From Cryomorphaceae bacterium (GTDB taxonomy: Bacteria > Bacteroidota > Bacteroidia > Flavobacteriales > Schleiferiaceae), in NCBI GenBank assembly GCA_011525035.1, contig WTIZ01000039.1, forward strand, positions 1-52,469: a stretch of DNA of 52,469 bases. The letters are read 5' to 3'. A model generated the notes under the pieces. The model searched no databases. It worked only from the letters and a program-made list of their open reading frames with translations, and was not told the DNA's origin. This document shows, piece by piece, positions 35,004 to 43,441 of this stretch; positions within the stretch are counted from its first letter, which is position 1, and every line of letters starts with the position of its first letter. The position numbers and the translations under genes are program-made.

Positions 35004-36379
35004 TATTTGGTAATCTGCGCCATCAACTCGGCCTCACTTACCAGCGTGTCGCCTACAAACGCTCGACCGAGCATGTGAACGATACCTCTGCGTATTGGAG
35101 TGATGAGTTTGAGGTCAAAAATCAATGTATCGCCTGGAACGACCTTCTTCTTGAATTTCACGTTGTCAATCTTCATGAAGAAAGTTAGGTAGTTCTCAGG
35201 GTCCGGTACTGAGCTAAGTGCAAGAATCCCGCCACATTGTGCCATTGCCTCAACTTGCAGTACACCCGGCATAACCGGTGAGCCTGGGAAATGACCAACG
35301 AAGAACGGTTCATTCATAGTGACCGACTTAACACCAACTACACGGTCTTCTGTCAGTTCCATGATCTTATCGACCAAAAGGAACGGTGAACGGTGTGGGA
35401 TCAACGCCATAATATCCTCTACCGTTTTAACCGGTGGGGTATTTGCGTCATATTTTGGTGGTCTTGGTTTGCTCTCCTCCTTGCGGATTTTAGCAGCTAG
35501 AGCTTTTGTAAACTCTGCATTTACGCCGTGTCCAGGTTTCGTTGCAATCAAGCGTGCCTTAAGCGGACGACCCAATAGAGCAATGTCTCCAATAACATCA
35601 AGCAATTTATGCCTTGCTGCTTCGTTTGAGAAGCGCAATTCAATATTGTTAAGGGTACCTCTATTGGTTACCTGAACATCTTCTTTTTCAAAAGCCGCCT
35701 TGAGTTTGTCCAAGGTTGCTGGGGCAATTTCTTGGTCCACGTATACAATGGCATTGTTCAAATCGCCGCCTTTGATCAACCCTTGATCGAGCAGGGGTTC
35801 AAGTTCTCTTAGGAAGCTGAACGTACGTGCGCTGGCAATTTCCTCACGGAAGTTGGTCATGTGGTCGAGGTGCGCGTGTTGCGGCCCCAGTACAGAGGTA
35901 CCATAGTCGATAAGTGCACTAACCTCAAACTGATCGCTAGGTAGCGCCATAATTTCTGAACCGTCGTCGTCTTTGAACGTAAACGGTTCTTCTAAAACGT
36001 AGTAGTTTTTCTCTTCGCTTTGTTCTTCCATGCCTGCCTCTGTGATGAGGTCAACCAATGGTGCTGCAGAACCGTCCAAAATTGGAATCTCACTTCCATT
36101 CAGCTCTACACGTAGGTTATCTACACCCAGGGCATACAGGGAAGCCATTAAGTGCTCCACCGTTCCGACAGATGCATCACCTTTCTGAAGAATGGTCTGG
36201 CGGTTGGTGCGATTGATGTGTTTGGCGAGTGCTGGGATTTCCACGTTGTCTAGATCGGTACGTACAAACACAATGCCTGTGTTCGCCTCACTCGGGACTA
36301 GATTGACTTTTACGGATTCACCGGTATGAAGGGCATTACCTTCAAAAGAAACAGTTTTTTTGAGTGTCTGTTGCAGCAT
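35003..36379 (-). CDS. lpxC/fabZ: Bifunctional UDP-3-O-acyl-GlcNAc deacetylase / 3-hydroxyacyl-ACP dehydratase (LpxC-FabZ)
   Basis: 458 residues. The LpxC half (1 to about 300) starts with QTLKKTVSFEGNALHTGESVKVNL and holds the zinc site: His in VGTVEHLMASLYALG and His/Asp in RHKLLDVIGDIALLG; KPGHGVNAEF carries another catalytic His. The FabZ half (about 315-458) has IPHRSPFLLVDKI and the active-site helix HFPGSPVMPGVLQVEAMAQ with catalytic His and Glu. LpxC commits lipid A synthesis; FabZ works in fatty-acid elongation, so the fusion links the two pathways. Such fusions are normal in Bacteroidota, not a frameshift artefact. Confidence 0.96.
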   Translation of the reverse strand: MLQQTLKKTVSFEGNALHTGESVKVNLVPSEANTGIVFVRTDLDNVEIPALAKHINRTNRQTILQKGDASVGTVEHLMASLYALGVDNLRVELNGSEIPILDGSAAPLVDLITEAGMEEQSEEKNYYVLEEPFTFKDDDGSEIMALPSDQFEVSALIDYGTSVLGPQHAHLDHMTNFREEIASARTFSFLRELEPLLDQGLIKGGDLNNAIVYVDQEIAPATLDKLKAAFEKEDVQVTNRGTLNNIELRFSNEAARHKLLDVIGDIALLGRPLKARLIATKPGHGVNAEFTKALAAKIRKEESKPRPPKYDANTPPVKTVEDIMALIPHRSPFLLVDKIMELTEDRVVGVKSVTMNEPFFVGHFPGSPVMPGVLQVEAMAQCGGILALSSVPDPENYLTFFMKIDNVKFKKKVVPGDTLIFDLKLITPIRRGIVHMLGRAFVGDTLVSEAELMAQITK

Positions 36380-36381
36380 AT

Positions 36382-37314
36382 CTAAAGGCCTTGTTTTTTG
36401 AAGGCCGCGAATGATTTCAAAAAGTGTCTACGGTCAAGGGCTGGCGAGCCAAAGATAACCTTATTGTCCGGAACATCGTTCATTACACCGCTCTGGGCAT
36501 AAATAGTCACATTATTGCCAATTTTCAGGTGTCCGATGATGCCTACTTGGCCGCCAAACTTACAATCATCTCCGATGGATGTAGAGCCGGCAACCCCCGT
36601 CTGTGCTGCCATTACAGTGTTTTTGCCAATGGTAACACCGTGGGCAATCATACATTGGTTATCTATCTTAGTTCCTTGCCCAATACGGGTATCACTAATA
36701 GCCCCTCTGTCCACGGTTGTATTGGCTCCTATGAACACATCGTCTTCTAAAACGACTTTTCCGAGCTGTGGTATGGCATGATACACCCCTTTTTCGTCGG
36801 GTGCGAAGCCGAATCCTTGGGAGCCAATTACCGCTCCTGCTTCGACCACTACCCGGTTGCCTAAACGGGCCGCGGAAAGAATTTTAGCCCCGGCACCTAT
36901 GCGACAGTTATCACCAATGATTGCGCCAGAGGCGATAATAGCACCAGCTTCAATAATACAGTCTTTGCCAATCACAGCATCGTCAGCGATAAGGGCTTGT
37001 GCTCTTTGGTCTTTCACACCACCTATCTCGCGTTCAAGACCTATTAAATACATGGTGAAGGTCATGTAGGGGTCGTCACATTCGATGAGCACCGCTTTGG
37101 TTTCTACAACGCTACCTTTTTTGACCAATATGGCCGATGCGCTGGAAGTCTGAGCCTGTGCTGCATACTTTAAATTGGACAAGAAGCTAAGGTCACCGGC
37201 AGTGGCTTGCTCCAGTGTGGCCACGCCACTAATCTCGAGGGATTGTTGTCCCGCGGGACACGGAATATGTAATCCTTCGCAGATGGATCCTAGAGTTTTT
37301 GGTGTGTGCTTCAT
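36382..37314 (-). CDS. lpxD: UDP-3-O-(3-hydroxyacyl)glucosamine N-acyltransferase LpxD
   Basis: 310 residues, somewhat shorter than many LpxD proteins (about 340). The N-terminal uridine-binding domain ([26 protein letters not shown]) is followed by hexapeptide repeats of the beta-helix and the catalytic His in [12 protein letters not shown] (near 235). The C-terminal helix is shortened but present ([17 protein letters not shown]). It adds the N-linked acyl chain after LpxC. Two bases separate it from lpxC/fabZ, and its start overlaps the HD phosphohydrolase stop by four bases, so all are one operon. Confidence 0.94.
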   Translation of the reverse strand: MKHTPKTLGSICEGLHIPCPAGQQSLEISGVATLEQATAGDLSFLSNLKYAAQAQTSSASAILVKKGSVVETKAVLIECDDPYMTFTMYLIGLEREIGGVKDQRAQALIADDAVIGKDCIIEAGAIIASGAIIGDNCRIGAGAKILSAARLGNRVVVEAGAVIGSQGFGFAPDEKGVYHAIPQLGKVVLEDDVFIGANTTVDRGAISDTRIGQGTKIDNQCMIAHGVTIGKNTVMAAQTGVAGSTSIGDDCKFGGQVGIIGHLKIGNNVTIYAQSGVMNDVPDNKVIFGSPALDRRHFLKSFAAFKKQGL

Positions 37315-38549
37315 AGTAGGTGTCTCAATTCTCTAGGGAAACAAATAAAATGGCGCTCTACAGGTTCGCTAAGCGCATTGATGGTCATTTGATCCGCGGC
37401 TGTACTGATGTCGCTGGTGTGGCCGTCTTTGTACAGCAGGTTAATGTGTCCTTTTTTGTTGTTGTATGCGTGATTCTTCACCTTATCAACGATGAGCATG
37501 TAGCGCTCCTCCCCGTGGGTAAAACCGTATTGATTTCTAATGCCCTCTGCCATTTTTTCGGCCAATTCTTCTTCGAAGGGTGTTTCTTGAAGTCGAATTT
37601 TCAGCAGGTTTCTATTGATGATTCGACTGCTGAGGTCACTGAGGATGAGGTCATTGTGGTTTGCCCAATCCTTGATGCCACTCATGACATCGAAGTCGTC
37701 GAGTTCTAGGAATTTCTTCAGGATTGCTGGGTTTTCTTCAAAGTCATTCCACGTATAGTCAGCGTGCAGGAAATGCTTTAGGGCCTGGGTGCCGGTTAGT
37801 TCTACGCCTTGGTTCGCTAGGTATTTGGCACGCTTTAGTATGTTGACTAGCATAAATTCGGCGCTGAGAACTGTTTTATGCATGTAGACTTGCCAATACA
37901 TAAGGCGTCTTGCCACCAAGAATTTTTCAACGCTATAAATCCCCTTAGAATCGACCACGAGTTGATCGTCCTTTACATTGAGCATGGTGAGCAAACGTTC
38001 AGAGTTAACGCTACCCTCTGTAACTCCCGAGTAAAAGGAGTCGCGTCGGAGGTAGTCCAATCGGTCCATATCTAACTGCGAAGAAATGAGCTGATGCAAG
38101 AAGGCCTTTGGATGGTTGTTTGTGAAGATATCGATGGCCAAGGTTAGTGCACCGTCAAATTCTTGGTTGAGCTCCTCCATTATTTTCAAGCTCAGTGCTT
38201 CGTGGCTTACTCCAGGGATCAAAGTGTGCTCAAGAGCATGTGAGAAAGGTCCGTGACCTACATCGTGTAACAGAATGGCTATGAGTACACCACGTTCCTC
38301 TTCGGGTGTGATTTCATGTCCTTTTTGACGCAGGGTATAGATAGCACGGCCCATAAGGTGCATGGCGCCGATGGCATGGTGAAATCTTGTGTGATACGCA
38401 CCAGGGTAAACCAGGTAAGTAAGTCCTAATTGACTAATGCGACGCAGACGTTGAAAGTAGGGGTGATCAATCAGCTCATAAATAAGCGGATCTTTAACAG
38501 TAATAAACCCGTAAATAGGGTCGTTAATGATTTTGTTCTTTGTGCTCAA
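37311..38549 (-). CDS. HD-domain phosphohydrolase (dNTPase/SAMHD1-like)
   Basis: 412 residues from a proposed TTG at 38549 (first residues [16 protein letters not shown]). A GTG at 38612 would add 21 residues (MYTPARLKTCTIFTSQ...) not typical of the family and would leave little room for the promoter; the start is therefore uncertain. The HD motif is clear: [28 protein letters not shown] (about 85-100) and the later [20 protein letters not shown] with the fourth metal-binding Asp. Relatives hydrolyse deoxynucleotide triphosphates or other nucleotides. It heads the lipid A operon and is divergent from porX. A near-match -7 box TATTTTTA lies 23 bases before the TTG. Confidence 0.87.
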   Translation of the reverse strand: MSTKNKIINDPIYGFITVKDPLIYELIDHPYFQRLRRISQLGLTYLVYPGAYHTRFHHAIGAMHLMGRAIYTLRQKGHEITPEEERGVLIAILLHDVGHGPFSHALEHTLIPGVSHEALSLKIMEELNQEFDGALTLAIDIFTNNHPKAFLHQLISSQLDMDRLDYLRRDSFYSGVTEGSVNSERLLTMLNVKDDQLVVDSKGIYSVEKFLVARRLMYWQVYMHKTVLSAEFMLVNILKRAKYLANQGVELTGTQALKHFLHADYTWNDFEENPAILKKFLELDDFDVMSGIKDWANHNDLILSDLSSRIINRNLLKIRLQETPFEEELAEKMAEGIRNQYGFTHGEERYMLIVDKVKNHAYNNKKGHINLLYKDGHTSDISTAADQMTINALSEPVERHFICFPRELRHLL

Positions 38550-38616
38550 TGTCAATAGTTTTACCTGTGACGTAAAAATAGTACAGGTCTTGAGGCGAGC
38601 AGGGGTGTACACGCAT

Positions 38617-38624
38617 TACTTTTA
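38617..38624 (+). promoter_or_regulatory. Candidate -7 box of porX (TACTTTTA)
   Basis: One mismatch to TAnnTTTG, 21 bases before the ATG of porX. A TTG at 38590-38592 is 24 bases upstream, rather far. It would fall inside the longer reading of the divergent HD gene, which is a further reason to prefer the shorter HD start. Confidence 0.3.
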
Positions 38625-38645
38625 ACAAGAATAAAACGACCAATT

Positions 38646-40190
38646 ATGCCGAATATTTTATGGGTAGACGACGAAATTCACATGCTCAAGGGACATTTGT
38701 TGTTCTTGGAGGGCAAAGGCTATTCGTTTGAGACCTGTAATAACGGAAATGATGCTCTAGAGGAGTTCGAACGCCAACCTTTTGATGCTGTATTCCTGGA
38801 TGAGAATATGCCAGGTTTGACAGGGCTTGAGGTGCTTGAGCGCATGAAATCAATACGTCCTGAGGTGCCGGTGGTAATGATCACCAAAAGCGAGGAGGAG
38901 AGTATCATGGAGATGGCTATTGGTTCTAAGATTGCGGACTATTTGATCAAACCGGTCAACCCAAATCAAGTTTTGTTGTCTCTGAAAAAGATTCTGAAGG
39001 GTAAGGAATTGGTCACTCAGCAGGCTACACGCGGGTATCAACAGGTTTTCGGAAAGCTAACCATGGATATGCAAAGCCTTCGTTCTTGGGAAGAATGGGC
39101 CAATTTTTACAAGGAGCTACTGCGTTGGGAACTTGAACTCGACCAAAGTTCTGAAGACGGGCTGAAGAGTGTTTTGGCCACTCAGAAGAACGAGGCGAAT
39201 GAGCTTTTTGGTAGGTTCATCTCGAACAATTACGAAAGTTGGTTCTCTTCAAACGAACGACCAATGTTGTCTCACGAGGTGGTGGGCAATGTAGTTGCGC
39301 CGCAGATTCGGACAGGTGAAAAAGTCTTTTTTGTAGTAATTGACAATCTTCGACTGGATCAATGGATGGTCATTAAGCCGATGATTTCTGAAGATTTCAA
39401 TATTGCTTCCGAGAATATTTACAGCAGCATCCTACCTAGTGCTACCCAATATGCGCGTAATGCGCTTTTTGCAGGTATGGTTCCAGCAGACATCAAGAAG
39501 AAAATGCCGCAATATTGGAAGGAGGAGCATGAAGAGGGCAGCAAGAATGAGTTTGAGGGAGAGTTGTTCGCCGAGCAGCTGAAGTCCTTGGGACTAGGCG
39601 CTAAGCAGGTGAGGTACCACAAAGTCACCAACATGCGTGTGGCGAATAAATTCGTCTCCAATATCCACCAGAACAAACAAGCAGATGTAGTGGCTTTGGT
39701 GTACAATTTTGTGGATACACTCAGCCATGCTCGAACGGATGTTGAAGTTATTCGTGAATTGGCCTCGGACGATAATGCCTACCGCAGGGTTACCGCCACT
39801 TGGTTCGAAGGATCACCATTGCGCAAGGCCTTAAAATGGGCCGCTGAAAATGGTTTTAAAGTGGTATTGACTACGGATCATGGTACCGTAAATGTGAACA
39901 AGGCGACCAAGGTGGTTGGAACGCGCGATTTGACCACCAATCTCAGATTTAAGAACGGTAATGGTATGAGTTATCAAGGCAAACACAGTTTTGTGGTGAA
40001 GTCACCAGAAAAAATTGGCCTTCCCAAGCATCACATCGTTGATGAATACATCTTCGCCCTGAACGATCACTTTTATGCTTATCCGAACAACTTCAATCAT
40101 TACGTGAAATACTACCGCAACACGTATCAACACGGTGGGGTATCTTTGGAGGAGTTAATCATTCCTTATGTCGTCCTTGACGCAAAATAA
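38646..40190 (+). CDS. porX: PorX-type response regulator with PglZ/alkaline-phosphatase-like effector domain
   Basis: 514 residues. A receiver domain (1 to about 120) has acidic residues Asp8/Asp9, phospho-acceptor Asp52 in VFLDENMPG and the conserved MITKSEEE and KPVNP. After a helical linker (about 125-205) comes a PglZ-type phosphodiesterase domain: FVVIDNLRLDQW, SILPSATQYARNALFAGM with the nucleophilic Thr, and TTDHGTVNV with metal-binding Asp/His. PorX controls the type IX secretion system through phosphorylation and hydrolysis of cyclic or linear oligonucleotides. Its presence suggests that the organism has type IX secretion. The tsaE start lies inside its last 23 bases. Confidence 0.94.
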   Translation: MPNILWVDDEIHMLKGHLLFLEGKGYSFETCNNGNDALEEFERQPFDAVFLDENMPGLTGLEVLERMKSIRPEVPVVMITKSEEESIMEMAIGSKIADYLIKPVNPNQVLLSLKKILKGKELVTQQATRGYQQVFGKLTMDMQSLRSWEEWANFYKELLRWELELDQSSEDGLKSVLATQKNEANELFGRFISNNYESWFSSNERPMLSHEVVGNVVAPQIRTGEKVFFVVIDNLRLDQWMVIKPMISEDFNIASENIYSSILPSATQYARNALFAGMVPADIKKKMPQYWKEEHEEGSKNEFEGELFAEQLKSLGLGAKQVRYHKVTNMRVANKFVSNIHQNKQADVVALVYNFVDTLSHARTDVEVIRELASDDNAYRRVTATWFEGSPLRKALKWAAENGFKVVLTTDHGTVNVNKATKVVGTRDLTTNLRFKNGNGMSYQGKHSFVVKSPEKIGLPKHHIVDEYIFALNDHFYAYPNNFNHYVKYYRNTYQHGGVSLEELIIPYVVLDAK

Positions 40191-40641
40191 TCCAATCCGG
40201 TTTGAAGGCGTTGGTCTCAGCGATTTGCCTGAGGTCGCGAAAGCCATTCTAGATGCTTCTCAGCATCCTGTGAATCTGTTGCAAGCGCCTATGGGTAGTG
40301 GCAAGACGACCCTGTGTAACGAACTACTTAAACAGTGGGGTAGCGATAGCGCCGGATCCTCACCGACCTTTGCATTGATTGAGGAGCACAGCGGACCCAG
40401 GGGCACTTTGTACCATGTGGATGCATATAGAATTGACCACGAAGAAGAAGCCTATGACTTCGGTTTTGAAGAATACATCGAAAGCGGACATCCAATGTGG
40501 ATCGAATGGGCCGAAAAAGTGGAATCTTTCTTACCTTACAGGGTAGGAGTCGTTTACATCAAACGGGAGAGTGAAAATGCACGAACGATTGAATTTTTCT
40601 CGGATGTAGCGGTCTCCGAAATACAATGGAACCATGAGTGA
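40168..40641 (+). CDS. tsaE: tRNA threonylcarbamoyladenosine biosynthesis ATPase TsaE
   Basis: 157 residues, the usual length. Walker A is APMGSGKTTLCNELL (near 40-54), followed by SPTFALIEEHSG (switch-like Thr), YHVDAYRI and PMWIEWAEKVESFLP, all hallmarks of TsaE (YjeE). With TsaB, TsaC and TsaD it makes t6A on tRNAs that read ANN codons. It overlaps porX by 23 bases and the next gene by eight, so the three are translated together. This neighbourhood (porX-tsaE-alanine dehydrogenase) recurs in Bacteroidota. Confidence 0.94.
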   Translation: MSSLTQNNPIRFEGVGLSDLPEVAKAILDASQHPVNLLQAPMGSGKTTLCNELLKQWGSDSAGSSPTFALIEEHSGPRGTLYHVDAYRIDHEEEAYDFGFEEYIESGHPMWIEWAEKVESFLPYRVGVVYIKRESENARTIEFFSDVAVSEIQWNHE

Positions 40642-41845
40642 ATATCTAAGCTGGTCGGAGACGGCTTGGGCGACGCAAGAAGAGCGTTTGGCCGTAGAGA
40701 CGAAAGGAGCAAAACTTGTTATTGGCGTGCCGAAAGAGCGCGACATGGAGGAGAATAGAATATTACTCAACCCGGCGGCTGTAAGTGTATTGGTACAAAA
40801 TGGGCACAACATTCTCGTGGAGACGGGTGCGGGGCTCTTGGCCGGTTGGGAGGATAGAGAATATGCAGATGCAGGTGCAGAAATTGCAGCAGAAGCCTCG
40901 GCAATTTTTCAATGCGACATCATCGCTAAAGTGGCGCCGCCAACAGCGGAGGAAATTGGAATGATGAAGGGCAATCAAACGTTGATCAGTGCCCTACAGC
41001 TAAGAACCCGTGATCGGAGTTTTTTCAAAGCACTTGCAGATAAAAAAATAACAGGTATTGCGCTTGAGGAAGTACGCGATGCTGAAGATCAAAGTGCCTT
41101 GCGTATTGCCATGAGTGAAATTGCAGGTCAGCAAGCAGCACGATTAGGAGCAAACTTATTGGCAGACGGCTTATCTGGTAAACGGAAAGGAAAATTATTA
41201 GGTGGAGTGCCAGGGGTGGCGCCTGCGAGTGTAGTGATTATCGGTGCCGGTGTGGCAGCCATGTCTGCTGCAAGAGTGGCCAGGGGAATGGGCGCGGCAG
41301 TAGTGATGCTGGATACCAACATCAGTAAACTGCGCTATGCTTCAGAGCAGTTAGGCGGAGCAATAGTAACAGAACTTATACAAGATGTTGTGCTCAAGCA
41401 AAGGCTGGCGCAAGCCGATGTAGTCATTGGTGCATTATCACCGGTGGAGGGGCGAACTCCCATGGTCGTTACTGAAGACATGGTGGAAGCCATGCCTATA
41501 GGTTCCGTTATCATTGATATTAGTATTGATAGCGGCGGTTGTTTCGAAACCTCAGAAATCACCTCGCACCGTGCGCCAACATTCGTTAAGCACGATGTTT
41601 TACATTTTTGTGTACCCAATATGAATAGCGCGGTTGGAAACACCTCGAGCATTGCCATGAGCAATATCGTTGGCCCATTGTTGCAGCAATTATCAGATAA
41701 TGGTGGAGTTCAAGATAGCTTGCACTATGATTTGAACATCCGTGCTGGACTGTATCTTTACCGCGGTCTTTTGACCAAGCGTCACCTCGGTGAACACTTC
41801 GATTTGCCGTATTCGAGTGATGCGCTATTATTTGGTAACCTCTAA
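40634..41845 (+). CDS. Alanine dehydrogenase / transhydrogenase-alpha family protein with altered active site
   Basis: 403 residues, with ~27 extra N-terminal residues before the usual GVPKE start (31-35). The family layout is kept: ENRILLNP with Arg42, DIIAKV with Lys99 (equivalent to the catalytic Lys of alanine dehydrogenase), the Rossmann segment VVIIGAGVAAMSAARVA (about 208-224), and DISIDSGG with the catalytic Asp. But the position of the catalytic His in the Bacillus enzyme (YLHLA) is occupied by Gln122 in SALQL. It is commonly annotated as alanine dehydrogenase in this phylum; the activity is in doubt because of this change. It overlaps tsaE by eight bases. Confidence 0.8.
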   Translation: MSEYLSWSETAWATQEERLAVETKGAKLVIGVPKERDMEENRILLNPAAVSVLVQNGHNILVETGAGLLAGWEDREYADAGAEIAAEASAIFQCDIIAKVAPPTAEEIGMMKGNQTLISALQLRTRDRSFFKALADKKITGIALEEVRDAEDQSALRIAMSEIAGQQAARLGANLLADGLSGKRKGKLLGGVPGVAPASVVIIGAGVAAMSAARVARGMGAAVVMLDTNISKLRYASEQLGGAIVTELIQDVVLKQRLAQADVVIGALSPVEGRTPMVVTEDMVEAMPIGSVIIDISIDSGGCFETSEITSHRAPTFVKHDVLHFCVPNMNSAVGNTSSIAMSNIVGPLLQQLSDNGGVQDSLHYDLNIRAGLYLYRGLLTKRHLGEHFDLPYSSDALLFGNL

Positions 41846-41859
41846 CCGCTTTTACATTC

Positions 41860-42228
41860 ATGGCTTTTTTACGTCGATTACTCTTTTATGCAATAGGTAT
41901 TGGGCTAGGAATCTTAATCGTTTTGGCATTCTTTGGCGATCGCGATTTTGATTATGCCTATGGTCCACAGGCACGTGTCAAGAAGAACTTCAGAACCAAG
42001 GTCGTGGATTCTACTACGCTGGTTCAACCGTTGCTAGATTTAAGTAAGGACAGTCTTTATTACCGCGCTGTGGTTGACGGTCGTGTGGCCTTCGGTGCCA
42101 GTGAGCCGCGCAAAGAGCCTTGTGGTGAATATCTCGTTAGATTTTCACACGCCAGCTATGCCTACAAAATGGTATTGCAGAACTGTGATACCGTTAAGGT
42201 TTTGCGTTTGGAAAAGGATATCGACTAA
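41860..42228 (+). CDS. Small membrane-anchored protein of unknown function (possibly DUF4258-like)
   Basis: 122 residues. One N-terminal transmembrane segment (about 5-26, LLFYAIGIGLGILIVLAFF) and an exported or cytoplasmic remainder rich in beta strands (AYGPQARVKKNFRTKVV, YYRAVVDGRVAFGASEPRKEPCGEYLV) with two Cys residues. Proteins of this size next to alanine and proline dehydrogenase genes are common in Flavobacteriia, but the function is not known to me. It starts 14 bases after the preceding stop and converges with the proline dehydrogenase gene, overlapping it by four bases. Confidence 0.68.
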   Translation: MAFLRRLLFYAIGIGLGILIVLAFFGDRDFDYAYGPQARVKKNFRTKVVDSTTLVQPLLDLSKDSLYYRAVVDGRVAFGASEPRKEPCGEYLVRFSHASYAYKMVLQNCDTVKVLRLEKDID

Positions 42229-43388
42229 CCTTTACGACGCTTTAGTTCTTTTTGAATAAGGCTGAGTTCTCGGCCGGTCTGTCCCTCGACAGAAGTATTT
42301 TCTTCAGCTCTCCTAAACAGGTAGGGCAAGACATCTCTAACAGGTCCAAACGGCAAATATTTGGCAGTGTTTAATCCTGCGGCAGCGGCATTGAAGCTGA
42401 TGTGATCGCTCATTCCAAAGAGTTGGGCCACATGAACATGTGCATGGTCAAGGGGGTGGCCTTGCTCCGAGAGTAATGTAGCAGCGAGCGCCACGCTATT
42501 TTCGTTGTGGGTGCCGATGACTACAGCCATGTGGCTGAGATGATTTAAAATCAAAGTCAGCGCAGCATTGTAATCCTTATCAGTAGATGCCTTATCAGGT
42601 TGTATAGGAGAGGCATAACCCAATCGTGATGCACGCTCCCGCTCTTTTTCCATGTAGGCACCGCGTACAATTTTAACGGCGTATATGAACCCTTCATCCT
42701 TGGCAAGTTCCAGAGCATCGGTGAGCTGTGCCAGTCGGTCGTGCCTATAGAGTTGGGCCGTATTGTATACGATTGCCTTTCCTTGATTGTAGGTGCGCAT
42801 GTATTGAATGGCCAAATCATCTACGGCAGGTTGAATCCAGCTTTCTTCTGCATCGACCATTACTGGAACGCCTAATTCATTGGCTTTTTCAATGATTCGT
42901 CTCCAGCGCTCCAAGGTGTTGTCCCAGGATTTTTGCTCTTCTTGGGTAAGTGGATTTCCAAGACTTACTTTTTCGTAGATATCGATACTTCCCAAACCCG
43001 TTGGCTTGAATACTCCGAAGGGTACGTCTGCATTATTTTGAGCGTATTCTAGGGTCTCAATGGTGGTAGCAAGAGTTCTGTCAAAATCTTCTTCTTGGGC
43101 CTTCCCCTCGACGCTGTAGTCCAAAATCGCACCGACATGACCTTCTGATAAACGTGCAATCTGTGGTGTACATTCTCCTACACTCTCTCCGCCACAGAAC
43201 TGGCGGAAAACAGTTGCCTTGACCAGGCCTTTAATGGGCAGGTGTAGGCGGAGGGATGCGAGAGTCATTGATTTCAGGGCACTAACGACGGAAGGCGAAC
43301 TCAGGGTGGAGAACAACAGCTTGCTTTGGCGCAAGTCCATGTTGGTCTTCATTTTAAAGGCAATCTCCGTATTCGAAAAGTCGATCAT
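42225..43388 (-). CDS. Proline dehydrogenase
   Basis: 387 residues from the ATG at 43388. A GTG at 43406 is in frame but only one base from the promoter box, so the ATG is preferred. The FAD-binding barrel of PRODH is clear: GAILDYSVEGKA, KPTGLG, VMVDAEESWIQPAVDDL, IVYNTAQLYRHDRL, VKIVRGAYMEKERERA, VIGTHNENSV and YLPFGPVRDVLPYLFRRAEENTSV (substrate-binding Arg pair). It oxidises proline to pyrroline-5-carboxylate. It is the single-domain type, without the P5C dehydrogenase part. Divergent from aroB. Confidence 0.93.
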   Translation of the reverse strand: MIDFSNTEIAFKMKTNMDLRQSKLLFSTLSSPSVVSALKSMTLASLRLHLPIKGLVKATVFRQFCGGESVGECTPQIARLSEGHVGAILDYSVEGKAQEEDFDRTLATTIETLEYAQNNADVPFGVFKPTGLGSIDIYEKVSLGNPLTQEEQKSWDNTLERWRRIIEKANELGVPVMVDAEESWIQPAVDDLAIQYMRTYNQGKAIVYNTAQLYRHDRLAQLTDALELAKDEGFIYAVKIVRGAYMEKERERASRLGYASPIQPDKASTDKDYNAALTLILNHLSHMAVVIGTHNENSVALAATLLSEQGHPLDHAHVHVAQLFGMSDHISFNAAAAGLNTAKYLPFGPVRDVLPYLFRRAEENTSVEGQTGRELSLIQKELKRRKG

Positions 43389-43407
43389 GCTCTGTGTTTT
43401 GGGCACT

Positions 43408-43415
43408 CAAATATA
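43408..43415 (-). promoter_or_regulatory. Promoter -7 box of proline dehydrogenase (TATATTTG)
   Basis: Exact TAnnTTTG match on the minus strand, 19 bases before the ATG at 43388, the same distance as in efp. Only 14 bases separate it from the divergent aroB box. Confidence 0.5.
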
Positions 43416-43429
43416 GTGCTGAGAAGTGT

Positions 43430-43437
43430 TATTTTTG
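43430..43437 (+). promoter_or_regulatory. Promoter -7 box of aroB (TATTTTTG), four bases before its GTG
   Basis: Exact TAnnTTTG match with AAGT between it and the GTG start at 43442, which predicts a leaderless mRNA and supports the GTG as start. Back to back with the proline dehydrogenase box. Confidence 0.5.
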
Positions 43438-43441
43438 AAGT

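Noticed and set aside
35003-36379. lpxC and fabZ in one frame as a sequencing or frameshift artefact
   Set aside because: Both halves are complete, in one frame without stop, and this fusion is well known in Bacteroidota.
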